Counted from the first letter of the stretch, positions 42,747 through 50,799 are shown. The stretch is DNA of 64,000 nt from Chania fonticola_B (GCF_048537545.1 NZ_CP183218.1), one strand, 5' to 3'. A program made the numbers and translations. Notes: generated by a model not told the origin, from the sequence alone.

Positions 42747-45512
42747 TTACTGTAAGGTTCTACGCAGCTTGCGTGTTGTCAGCGCTCTGTTCCATCGTTC
42801 CAACGCGCGTTGGCACGAAGGGGAAACCATTACATTGTCCCAGAGTGGAAATTTCCCCCCTGCAAATAAGTAACCACCATTATCTGTTATCGACAAGCAT
42901 CCATGGGCAACATGGATCCACCACTGTAAAATGGAGGGCGGTAACGCAAAGATTTTCTTTGACCAGCACCAGTCAGTATCGCCTTTTTGCACGCCAACCG
43001 TTTCTCCTGAACATATCATCTGAGCCATTAATGCCCAGGAGAAGCTATCAGTTTGCCAGTATCCGGTGTTCTGCCGAATAAAATAACGATAACGCTGCTT
43101 TTCCTGACACCGTATCAATAGATTATCAGCCGTTTGAGTAAGCCGCTGTTCTTCTGACCATTGGTATTTTTCAGCTTGCCATAGCGACACATGGAGTTCC
43201 GGGGATAAAGCCGGGATAAACTGCATTTGAGACAGCGGTAGCAATACTCCGCTCAAAGCATTTACGGGGAAATCGTCGTGACTAACCAAACGTAATCCAA
43301 ACTGTTCAATGAAAGCATGAATACGCTCTCTGGCTGATAGATGCAATTCAATACAACCCATTGAACAACCTTTATCCTCAACCAACCGACGCCCTATTCG
43401 CTCACCGTTATTAAGTGCTTCTTGGAGAAGATTACGTTCACTTCTTGTAAACATCCCCAGAATTCGGGCAACAATTCCCTGCTCAGTGACATCAACGGAA
43501 ATGGTTCTTTCAGCCAATGAGACTAACGAATATGGCGCATGACGTCGTTGTACTACACAAAGCCAGCCAGCAGCAAAGAGCATGCGACGCAATTGCCACT
43601 CGGGTATCCTCGTTACCTGTGATACGGGGTCAATATGTTGTTTTAATTCACCAAAAGGCAATGTGCTACGACGTTGAAAACGCAATGCCAGCGCCTCAGC
43701 GAGCCAGTCAAATGCTGCGGGTATATTATGTAACTCGGTATATTGGCATGTTACAGGAAAGCCATTTTCATACTGCCATAACATCTTAGCACCACTCAAT
43801 GGTGTTATTTCTTCGCGTTTCAGTGGGGGGATCACTGCCGTATCCCCTAACGCCATTAATACTCCCGATGGTCCATCAATAAGCCAATCATGTGGCTCTG
43901 TAATTTTACAATAAATGGCGTAAGGCGCGTGATCTAACACGTGTACATCAAAATTTACTGGGATATCTGAATGCGCAAACGTAAGTTCGTAGCGACAAAA
44001 TGCCTGACCAGATATTTCCACCAACTCCTCTGGTGGAATGAATAATCCTTCATCTCCCTGAGATAGCGAGCCATGAGTTAATTCTTCTCCGTCTTTATTG
44101 CTGATGACATAGCATCCTCTTAGTACTTCAGGCATATGAATTATCGGTGTACTGGCAGGGTTAAGCAGTATAGCCTGTCCAAATCGCGCTGCACCTGACA
44201 TACGAGGTCGAGCAGGCTGCCATCCCTGTATTAGAAAACGACGGGCTTCTTCTGGTAACAAACGGGAAATATTATCCAGCGTTTGCCTGCCAACTTTATC
44301 GGAAGAAACTATCGACCATTTGGTAGATTTAATATCCTGACGTTGTGCTCTTTCGCTAGACTTCTTCAAGGCTGTAAAAATACTATCTGCATATTTCTGG
44401 TGAAGCATTAAATAGAGTGGAGAATTATCATAATACTCTCCTTCTGAACTAATATGACAAAACTCATCACAAAAAAGCGGTAAACACCCAGACCGCAGTG
44501 CAGCCCCCACTCGTGATTTATAGAGATAACCCTTCCGTTTTTTTAATAGTAAATCCAGAGAATTTAATGTGGCGCCTATATCTCGCTCATAATATATATT
44601 ATTATAGCTCTCTATTTCATTGGGCAATGAGTAATAATTCTGAATTTCTGAGGCAGTAGCAGCAGCGTTATCCATAAGAAGATAAATCTCTGGATAACCT
44701 GAATCGTCAAACTCCAGGTGAATACAATACTTACCATTTTCTTTGAGCTGCTCTCTCTCTGTATGTACAGTGATATCACGAACAGCGCCCCAAAAAGGAG
44801 AGTCATAAGCCTGTTGCATGGCAGCCTTTGAAAGTAATGTTCTGAACTCAATAAACTCTTGGTTAAAAACCTCGCTAAAATAAGATATATATTGATGTAC
44901 TACCTTATTAACTGATTCAAAAGTTGAATAGTTATCTAATTTATTATCGATGAGAATATTCCGTAAAAAGACCTCATCTTTGTAGCAGGGAAAAGCAATT
45001 CTCTTGGAATACCCAATCAATCTTTCATGCTTTGATGGCCTTGGCAAGATTAAACGGGTACAGTTTTGTCTTATACTACTCCATCTTTCTAACCTTTCCC
45101 ATAAGTTGGGTAATTCAGTAAAAACAAATTTTTTATTTTTATCAAAGCCAAGCAGCACAGAAAATCGAACCCGAAAATCCCCTTCGTCATGTGTTTCATC
45201 ATCAGCACTGGCAGCAAGTAATGTTAAATATAAAACGGCAAAATAAGTAGGGTATCCTTTTATTTGCGCTAAAATGTCTAATCGCGACTCATCTCTGAGA
45301 GCATCCTGGATTTTAGACGCTTTTTTTCCAAACGAAATCAGGAAACTTCGCTTAGCATCCTCTTTGCTACGGGGACCTGCAAGTTGCTCAAAAATGCGTC
45401 CCGTAGTATCAATTCGGCTTAAAGTCGAGCCTGTATGCGAAGACTCAAGAAAGACGATCTTTACTAGTTCAGCATTCCATTCTTCTAAAGTAACCGGGAA
45501 ATAATCATCCAT
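42747..45512 (-). CDS. druF: DruF, type II Druantia protein of unknown activity
   Basis: 921 residues from ATG 45512, with AGGCGG upstream; a GTG lies two codons earlier. No motif that I recognise is visible. The composition is that of a large soluble protein, with a cysteine-histidine poor sequence and no signal peptide or membrane spans. It begins 9 bp after the druM stop codon and precedes druG by 35 bp. A/T content is higher than in host genes. The name follows from operon position and length. Confidence 0.68.
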   Translation of the reverse strand: MDDYFPVTLEEWNAELVKIVFLESSHTGSTLSRIDTTGRIFEQLAGPRSKEDAKRSFLISFGKKASKIQDALRDESRLDILAQIKGYPTYFAVLYLTLLAASADDETHDEGDFRVRFSVLLGFDKNKKFVFTELPNLWERLERWSSIRQNCTRLILPRPSKHERLIGYSKRIAFPCYKDEVFLRNILIDNKLDNYSTFESVNKVVHQYISYFSEVFNQEFIEFRTLLSKAAMQQAYDSPFWGAVRDITVHTEREQLKENGKYCIHLEFDDSGYPEIYLLMDNAAATASEIQNYYSLPNEIESYNNIYYERDIGATLNSLDLLLKKRKGYLYKSRVGAALRSGCLPLFCDEFCHISSEGEYYDNSPLYLMLHQKYADSIFTALKKSSERAQRQDIKSTKWSIVSSDKVGRQTLDNISRLLPEEARRFLIQGWQPARPRMSGAARFGQAILLNPASTPIIHMPEVLRGCYVISNKDGEELTHGSLSQGDEGLFIPPEELVEISGQAFCRYELTFAHSDIPVNFDVHVLDHAPYAIYCKITEPHDWLIDGPSGVLMALGDTAVIPPLKREEITPLSGAKMLWQYENGFPVTCQYTELHNIPAAFDWLAEALALRFQRRSTLPFGELKQHIDPVSQVTRIPEWQLRRMLFAAGWLCVVQRRHAPYSLVSLAERTISVDVTEQGIVARILGMFTRSERNLLQEALNNGERIGRRLVEDKGCSMGCIELHLSARERIHAFIEQFGLRLVSHDDFPVNALSGVLLPLSQMQFIPALSPELHVSLWQAEKYQWSEEQRLTQTADNLLIRCQEKQRYRYFIRQNTGYWQTDSFSWALMAQMICSGETVGVQKGDTDWCWSKKIFALPPSILQWWIHVAHGCLSITDNGGYLFAGGKFPLWDNVMVSPSCQRALERWNRALTTRKLRRTLQ

Positions 45513-45521
45513 ATTCACCGC

Positions 45522-46607
45522 CTAATTACTGTTTGCTATCATCTTTTTCAAACCGGCACCAGAAAACAAATGCCGAAAAAGTACCTCAGCCAGTAGTGGA
45601 GGAACAGCATTACCAATTTGGGTAAATTTTGACTCAACGTCTCCAACAGGTTCAAAACCCTGTGGAAAAGTTTGTATTCGTGCGCATTCCCGCCATGATA
45701 ACCGCCTTGCCTGTTCCAGCTTGGGACGAGAAGTATCAGCAACTAGATGCTCATATTCATCAGAAAAATCCCAGCGCTGCTTCCAGCCATCCTCCAGGTT
45801 TGACCATATTAACTTCATCACCGGGCTGGCAGGATGTAACGTCACATGACGCCAGTTAGCTACCACGGTGTAAGCAGGGCTATCCCATTGAGCTTTACGG
45901 TTTCGGGACATGAAATACCATGAGAAATGTCCTTCGGGATCATGTGGTCGTTCATAAAACTCACCTTCAGGCCATAGTGGTAAATCCCTAATAGCCTCAC
46001 CATGTGAAACATAGGGTATTAAATGAGGGTTCTGTTTTGTCGCTTTGCCATGTGTTTCAGCTGGAAATTCAAAGTATTGCCCCAGATCGTTTCTGACACC
46101 AATAATAAACAAACGCTTGCGCGACTGAGGCACGCCGTAGGCCCTTGCGTTTACCATATGATAGCTGACCTGGTACCCGGCAGCTTTATATGCCGTGAGC
46201 TGTTGTTCCAGAAAGCTACCTGCCCCTAAATGTTTCAAGCCCGAAACATTTTCAGCAACAAAATACTTCGGCTGAACAGTCTCTAATACCCGTAGAAAGT
46301 GTTTATAAAGGTTTGTTCTGTCGTCATTGTTAGGTTTTCTGTTACCTGCCATTGAAAATGACTGGCAGGGATAGCCACCAATAACAATATCAACATCCGG
46401 AAAAGACTGAATTTGAGAGATATCACTATGCCTGATATCACTATCGGGGAAATAGTTCCCTAATGTTTTGCAGGCATTCTCTACAACATCGTTGGCAAAG
46501 ACGATGTCTCCACCAGCTGAGGTAATTCCAAAATCCATACCACCACAACCGGAGAATAGTGAAAGTACCCGAATATTATCGTTCTCTCTCTCGAAAACAC
46601 TGCTCAT
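45522..46607 (-). CDS. druM: DruM, C5-cytosine DNA methyltransferase
   Basis: 361 residues with all main m5C motifs in order: I (VLSLFSGCGGMDFG, 14-27), IV (GGYPCQSFSMAG, catalytic Cys 81), VI (VAENVSG, 118-124), VIII (QSRKRLFIIG, 161-170), a short target-recognition region with YTVVANWRHVTLHPASP, and X (TQIGNAVPPLLAEVL). It should methylate host DNA, presumably so that the DruE-containing effector spares it. The recognition sequence cannot be read from the protein. It leads the operon and has a palindrome-rich promoter region. Confidence 0.9.
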   Translation of the reverse strand: MSSVFERENDNIRVLSLFSGCGGMDFGITSAGGDIVFANDVVENACKTLGNYFPDSDIRHSDISQIQSFPDVDIVIGGYPCQSFSMAGNRKPNNDDRTNLYKHFLRVLETVQPKYFVAENVSGLKHLGAGSFLEQQLTAYKAAGYQVSYHMVNARAYGVPQSRKRLFIIGVRNDLGQYFEFPAETHGKATKQNPHLIPYVSHGEAIRDLPLWPEGEFYERPHDPEGHFSWYFMSRNRKAQWDSPAYTVVANWRHVTLHPASPVMKLIWSNLEDGWKQRWDFSDEYEHLVADTSRPKLEQARRLSWRECARIQTFPQGFEPVGDVESKFTQIGNAVPPLLAEVLFRHLFSGAGLKKMIANSN

Positions 46608-46655
46608 ATGCCCATACCAAGTATCTTCTTATAACAAACCGCACCTGGTTGTTAA

Positions 46656-46706
46656 TTTCCCATAAAATTATAGGGAAAGATTATACCCCAGTGTAAGGAA
46701 TCTTAC
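46656..46706 (-). promoter_or_regulatory. Candidate promoter and operators of the Druantia operon
   Basis: On the minus strand a perfect TATAAT -10 box covers 46685-46680. A palindrome with arms GTAAG and CTTAC around GAAT lies at 46693-46706, in the -35 spacer region. A second inverted repeat, TTTCCC...GGGAAA over 46656-46678, lies from the start site into the leader. Operators placed like this often serve autoregulation by the first gene product. No good -35 hexamer is visible at standard spacing, which fits an activated or repressed promoter. Confidence 0.4.
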
Positions 46707-46776
46707 ATCAATATACTTAGCTTTTGAGGGGGGAAGTGGTGTTTTCGTTGTTAAAATATTACTAAATGGCCGTTTT

Positions 46777-47182
46777 TCAGATAGCGCTTCCCACCAAATC
46801 CCCTATCGGCAACGGCTCTAACCCCACCCGCAGATAAAACTCCCGCGCTTCGTCAGACAACGCATAAACCAGCATCCCGCGAATACCGATGGTTTCCGCC
46901 ACCTGTATCACCCGCAACCCGGCGTCGCGTATCAGTGCCAGCTCCATACCCTGCCCATGTAGCGATTTATCCATCTCGAGGCGTCCCAGCACCAGAACGG
47001 GAATCGGGTCAGGCATATTGCGACAAAAGCGCCCGGAGGCAGTATTTGTTGTTACAGCGCTGGAAGCCAGCGAGTAGTAAGCCATCACCTTAGCATCGTC
47101 GCAGCAGACAAACGTGCGGGATGCGCCGGAAAGCTGGTTCTTCATCGCCTAATGTTTTAGCCAGTTATCCATAGAATCCACT
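46777..47182 (-). pseudogene. Decayed GNAT toxin (TacT-like)
   Basis: The frame from 47145 reads MKNQLSGASRTFVCC, RRNMPDPIPV-like NMPDPIPVLVLGRLEMDKSL and GIRGMLVYALSDEAREFY, the signature of TacT/AtaT-type toxin acetyltransferases. Upstream in frame are DSMDNWLKH, a TAG stop, then AMKNQ, so the start has a nonsense mutation and the first ~30 residues are missing. The C-terminus is also altered: the usual hydrophobic segment after VGLEP is replaced. No DUF1778 antitoxin gene accompanies it. Such toxins acetylate aminoacyl-tRNA; this copy is very probably dead. Confidence 0.75.
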
Positions 47183-47521
47183 CCGCAACAGAACGAGGTA
47201 AGAATATGCCCAGTATGAAGGGGAAAATGTATTTATTGAAAGCCTCCAGAATGTCAGAAGCACATCCTTCAGTCCATCGACTGGCTCTGGTCGCATCTCA
47301 CTCAAGCGCCACAGCCTAGAACGTGTTGTTGAGTTGTACATCTCGAACAAGTTTCTCTTCTTTCTTTGCTGTTGATGGATCGATCCCTTCAGCCAACTTT
47401 TTCTTGGCTTCATCACGTAATGCCCTCACTTGTGCGAGGGTTGACCCTACCCCAAAATCCTGCTCTATTCAGAAACAGAATTCCGGCATGATAAACACTC
47501 CCCTGAGTGGAGGTTGTGCCG

Positions 47522-47788
47522 ATGAAAAAGTCACGATTCACCGAAGAACAGATTGTCTTTGCCCTGAAACAGGCCGAGCTGGGTACATCGGTGCCTGAAG
47601 TCTGCCGTAAACTGGGTATCTCTGATGCCACCTTTTACACGTGGCGTAAAAAATACGGTGGAATTTCCCCTTCAGAGCTGAAGCACATGCGGCAGCTCGA
47701 AGAAGAAAATCTCAGGCTGAAGAGGCTGGTTGCTGATCTGAGCCTCGACAAGGCGATGCTGCAGGATGTGCTGGCAAAAAAGAACTGA
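47522..47788 (+). CDS. IS3-family transposase OrfA
   Basis: 88 residues starting MKKSRFTEEQIVFALKQAEL, with the helix-turn-helix GTSVPEVCRKLGISDATFYT and a leucine-zipper tail LEEENLRLKRLVADLSLDKA, the usual IS407/IS51-group OrfA. The ATG at 47522 follows GGAGGTTGTGCC. It ends at 47788 just after the A6G shift site and supplies the DNA-binding half of the OrfAB transposase. Confidence 0.9.
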   Translation: MKKSRFTEEQIVFALKQAELGTSVPEVCRKLGISDATFYTWRKKYGGISPSELKHMRQLEEENLRLKRLVADLSLDKAMLQDVLAKKN

Positions 47789-48630
47789 CGCTGGCACGCC
47801 TGCGCGAATGGGTCAGGGATTTACAGGCCCGATACGGTGCCAGCGAAAGACAAATCTGTTTTGCGCTACGGCTCAGCCGCAGCTCGTTTAGATATCGTTC
47901 TGTTGCTGCTGATGACAGCGCACTGCGCCTGCGTATTCGTGAGATCACCGAAACGCGAATTCACTACGGATATCGCCGGGTACATGTGATGCTCCGGCGT
48001 GAGGGCTGGCGTGACAATCACAAACGGATCTACCGCCTCTACTGTGAGCAAGGGCTGTCGCTACGCCTCAAACGGCCACGTCGCAATAAATCTGCCCAGC
48101 GGCGGCAGCCACAGCCTCAGGGCTTATATCCCAACCACGTCTGGGGCATGGATTTTGTTTCTGATGCGTTGTTTGACGGGCGACGACTGCGCCTGTTGAC
48201 GGTTATCGACCTTTACACCCGCGAATGCCTGGGGATCTGCGTGGGACAGAATCTGCGTTCGACAGAAGTGGCAGAGATGCTGAACAGCATAGCGCTCAGG
48301 CGTCCTTTACCGCAGTTGCTGAAAACCGATAATGGTTCTGAATTTGCAGGAAAAATGCTGGACAAGTGGGTGTATGAAAGAGGGATCAGGATAGACTTCT
48401 CACGCCCGGGAACACCGACGGACAACGCTACGGTGGAGTCCTTTAATGGCAGGTTGCGGCAGGAATGTTTGAACGAGAACTGGTTCATGTCTGTGGAAGA
48501 TGCACGGTGCAAAATCGAGGGCTGGCGCATACACTATAACCAGAGCCGTCCCCATTCTTCCCTGGGCTGGATGACACCTTCTGAATTTGCCGAGAAATCT
48601 GCCGGTTGCCAGAATATGCAGCCAGAATGA
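47779..48630 (+). CDS. IS3-family transposase OrfB (OrfAB by -1 frameshift)
   Basis: The frame is -1 relative to orfA and is entered on the A6G heptamer, giving KELTLARLREWVRDLQARYG onward. The integrase core DDE is complete: WGMDFVSDALFDG, LLKTDNGSEFAG and VESFNGRLRQECLNENWF. HYGYRRVHVMLRREGW precedes it. There are no stops in about 284 codons, so the element may be active. The ATG at 47986 is internal. Confidence 0.88.
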   Translation, partial: KELTLARLREWVRDLQARYGASERQICFALRLSRSSFRYRSVAADDSALRLRIREITETRIHYGYRRVHVMLRREGWRDNHKRIYRLYCEQGLSLRLKRPRRNKSAQRRQPQPQGLYPNHVWGMDFVSDALFDGRRLRLLTVIDLYTRECLGICVGQNLRSTEVAEMLNSIALRRPLPQLLKTDNGSEFAGKMLDKWVYERGIRIDFSRPGTPTDNATVESFNGRLRQECLNENWFMSVEDARCKIEGWRIHYNQSRPHSSLGWMTPSEFAEKSAGCQNMQPE

Positions 48631-48729
48631 AGCCGGTTATTCCTGATTATGAATGGACCACAAACGGGGAGCGGGTCAAGAAGCCGGTTATTCCTGATTA
48701 TGAATGGATCACAAACGGGGAGCGGGTCA
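48630..48729 (+). repeat. 51-bp tandem duplication of the IS3 right end
   Basis: AAGCCGGTTATTCCTGATTA and the following bases to GAGCGGGTCA occur at 48630-48678 and again at 48681-48729, with one base changed (GACCAC versus GATCAC). Each copy contains a full terminal inverted repeat, so the element has two candidate right ends. Confidence 0.9.
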
Positions 48730-48842
48730 CACTTTCTCATGATAAGGCTCGCCGAAGGTGATTATTCATTGTGTTAGTTCTTGTTTTGAAAAATGTTTTG
48801 AACGATTATGATAAGAATAAAGATAGGTTAAGAGGCTTCAAG

Positions 48843-49670
48843 ATGAGTGAAGGTCTTACAGACTCAGTTAAACAAGCGCTGGAGCAAAGGCTCAAAAGTC
48901 CTTTGTGGGGGTTTATTCTTCTGGCGTGGATGTGGTTCAATTGGCCTAACTTAGCGATGTTGTTCATGAGTGATGCGCCTGTAAAGTTCAGAATCGATTA
49001 CATCCTTTCGCAGGAATATTTCTATCTGCATTACATGATTGCCCCCATCCTTTCTGGCAGCATTTTGGCTGTAATCTCACCATATGCACAGTGGCTCCTT
49101 TCTCAGGCGCATAAGTGGGCTGATGATAGATATAGTGCCAACACATTCAAAATCAAAGAGAGAGATTTTCAAGAAGCAATAGACCTGTCAACTTTAAAAG
49201 TAAAAGCAGATAGAGCTGAAGATTTAGCAAAAGCAAAAAGCGATGCCGACATACAAGAGCAAATTGAGCGAGGGAGGCGCGAAGAGTTAAAAACTGAAGA
49301 ACTAGAATCAATTAAAAATGCACTGTCCGACGAATTAGAAAATTTGAAGACTTCAGTTTCTTTGCAACAAACTGAAATTGATAGCCTTTCGAAAGACAAA
49401 GCAAGGATTCAGGATTTAATTGTTGAGTCATTGTTTATTATGGAAAAGATTTTCAGTATTTCAGATTCTAGTTCAATCCAGGAGCTTAAAAAGGAAGTAG
49501 AGAAACTTTACTCTTCAAGTGAAATAGAAATATCTTCTATATTGAATGCCATTAATGCGAAAAGAGAACTTACACCTCAGCAAACAATGATATTTTTTGA
49601 TAAGGTGGACAAAAAATTAAAAAAAGATAGGTTAAAGGCAGGGGTAGCAAGTTCTTTAGAAAATGAATAA
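48843..49670 (+). CDS. Membrane protein with long coiled coil, unknown function
   Basis: 275 residues from ATG 48843, which has AAGAGG upstream; an in-frame ATG at 48771 lacks a site. Two hydrophobic spans, WGFILLAWMWFNWPNLAMLF (about 20-40) and MIAPILSGSILAVISPYAQW (about 65-85), are followed by a charged helical region from about residue 110 to 225 with heptads (SIKNALSDELENLKTSVSLQ). The end ...KRELTPQQTMIFFDKVDK is globular-looking. A/T-rich, with foreign codon use. The layout, membrane anchor plus cytoplasmic coiled coil in a defence island, would suit a phage-sensing or membrane effector, but I do not recognise a family. Confidence 0.65.
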   Translation: MSEGLTDSVKQALEQRLKSPLWGFILLAWMWFNWPNLAMLFMSDAPVKFRIDYILSQEYFYLHYMIAPILSGSILAVISPYAQWLLSQAHKWADDRYSANTFKIKERDFQEAIDLSTLKVKADRAEDLAKAKSDADIQEQIERGRREELKTEELESIKNALSDELENLKTSVSLQQTEIDSLSKDKARIQDLIVESLFIMEKIFSISDSSSIQELKKEVEKLYSSSEIEISSILNAINAKRELTPQQTMIFFDKVDKKLKKDRLKAGVASSLENE

Positions 49671-50520
49671 TTAAAATTTCAATGTATCAATAGAAAGAGG
49701 TCTTTAGAAAGAGGTGATGAACTCGTAGCCTTTAATTTGGTCTTATCGCTACCTGAGCAGCTACTGAAAAGGCTGGATAAGGTCGGCTATGAACTGGTTA
49801 AGCGTTACGGTATTGCAGGGTGTAGTGATAAGCAGCGACATCACATCGCGATTGTTCATCTGCTTGAAAAATCCGCTTAGACGTTAAAAGAAAATAGTAG
49901 CCATTTAGCCCCGGCTGGTGATACCAATCAACGGGAGCTTTAGCGACTTCATCATGCACGCTCAAAAGCCATCTTATCAGGACGCTCGTGTATCCATATG
50001 GAACCGTGAGCCAGCCGGAGATAGAGCCTGTATATCGTTTACAGGGACGAGAATCACCATAAGCCTGTTTATCCCTCAGTAAGGGGCATCGGGGCTGAAT
50101 GCGTGACTTCTAAGCGTTTATTGGGCAATTTTGAGACATTGGAAGTCATCAGCTTCGAGTTAAGCTTGTACCTGTTCGAGCTGTACAACTACAGGCCGTT
50201 ACAGTTAACATCCCAATTGCCATATTAACCATAACGACAGTTATGAGGGATGACTTACCGATTCTTATAGATGAATAAAAGGCAGGCTTTTAAGTTTAAC
50301 CTATTGATTTTTAGGTTTTTTACCGACAATGGGAGTCGATCCTATGACCTTCGCATTACGAAAGCAAGCCTACTCCAAAATGAGTACAAGAATGAGTGTG
50401 CTGAAGATAAAGTTTTTAATAAAAAAATAAATATCAATAAGATACAATTAAAGTCACGGTTCGACGTCTAAATGATGTCACTCATGTCATAGCATCTCAG
50501 TGTGATCCATGAAGACTAAG
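49671..50520. other. Right border debris of the island
   Basis: No intact gene in about 850 bp. A plus frame 49728-49880 without a start codon (NLVLSLPEQLLKRLDKVGYE, then LVKRYGIAGCSDKQRHHIAI) looks like a 3' gene fragment of unknown family. The sequence from 49900 to 50230 shows only short broken frames. The tRNA-Thr-like att remnant lies at 50321-50365, inside a spurious 66-codon frame. Confidence 0.45.
50321..50365 (-). other. tRNA-Thr(CGT) 3'-half remnant, probable attachment site
   Basis: Read on the minus strand, this begins GCTTTCGTAATGCGAAGGTC, continues ATAGGATCGACTCCCATTGT and ends CGGTA. It matches, base for base apart from about six differences, my recollection of the anticodon arm, T-arm and acceptor 3' strand of enterobacterial tRNA-Thr with anticodon CGT (thrW). 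The 5' half of the tRNA is absent. thrW is a known integration target, and integrases of P4-type islands lie just past the tRNA 3' end in the same direction, which is the arrangement here (integrase remnant at 48.76 kb, minus strand). Confidence 0.6.
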
Positions 50521-50531
50521 TAAAACACTTA

Positions 50532-50558
50532 AAATCCACGCCTCGCGTGGATTTTTTT
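50532..50558 (+). terminator. Rho-independent terminator at the right edge of the island
   Basis: Stem AAATCCACGC with GCGTGGATTT around CTC, followed by seven T. It is the same stem as the one after ychF at 31764-31787, and the 10 bases upstream (AAAACNNNTA) also agree. Confidence 0.85.
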
Positions 50559-50799
50559 GTGATTTTCACTCTATCTACCATGTTGAGAGCAGGCATATCC
50601 ACGCAGAACGCCCCCCGCTCATAGCCAAAAAGCCATGCGCCATAACCACCTATCCTTGCGCTTCCCCAAGCGTTAACTAGACTGATTTAATGAAAACGAC
50701 TTGCTCTCTACACGAGAAGTCATCACCTTCCCTGGCCCTCCCTTATAGGATAACGGTGCCATACCAACTATCGGGTAACTAGCGAAAAGAGAGCATGCC
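50559..50799. promoter_or_regulatory. Upstream region of the globin-kinase operon
   Basis: A 241-bp spacer with no gene. AAGCGTTAACTAGACTGATT and downstream A/T-rich stretches before 50760 may carry the promoter; I cannot assign boxes reliably. Confidence 0.3.

Larger units (their letters stand above)
47442..48729. mobile_element. Intact IS3-family element (IS407-like group)
   Basis: About 1.29 kb including a duplicated right end. The left end begins TGACCCTACCCC at 47443; the minus-strand right end begins TGACCCGCTCCCC at 48729. The two ends continue to match imperfectly inward (…ATTCA…CCGGC). orfA and orfB are complete with an A6G slippage site at 47776-47782. The right end occurs twice, 51 bp apart. 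It is inserted in the integrase remnant; joining the flanks restores the integrase frame with at most one or two duplicated bases. Confidence 0.8.
47278..48757 (-). pseudogene. Tyrosine integrase remnant split by an IS3-family element
   Basis: On the minus strand, 48757-48730 encodes IITFGEPYHEKV, and the frame resumes beyond the insertion sequence at about 47441 as TLAQVRALRDEAKKKL, then AEGIDPSTAKKEEK, and stops near 47296. Joined, this is the typical N-terminal DUF4102-like region of P4-type integrases (…TFG.YP.VSLA.AR..RDEA…GIDP…). The start and the whole catalytic domain are gone, so it is a fragment of an old island integrase that was later hit by the insertion sequence. Confidence 0.7.

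Noticed and set aside
33944..46607. DISARM system
   Set aside because: A methylase, a DUF1998 protein and a helicase also occur in DISARM, but there the helicase and DUF1998 protein are separate genes and a phospholipase-D protein is present. Here helicase and DUF1998 are in one ~2000-residue protein, as in DruE.
46777..47145. An intact 122-residue GNAT protein
   Set aside because: The apparent ATG lies inside the conserved domain; homologous sequence continues upstream through a TAG stop, so this is a truncated pseudogene frame.
50271..50471. A 66-codon frame with MNKRQAFKFNLLIF at the start
   Set aside because: It runs antisense through the tRNA-Thr-like remnant, has no good ribosome-binding site and A/T-driven composition.
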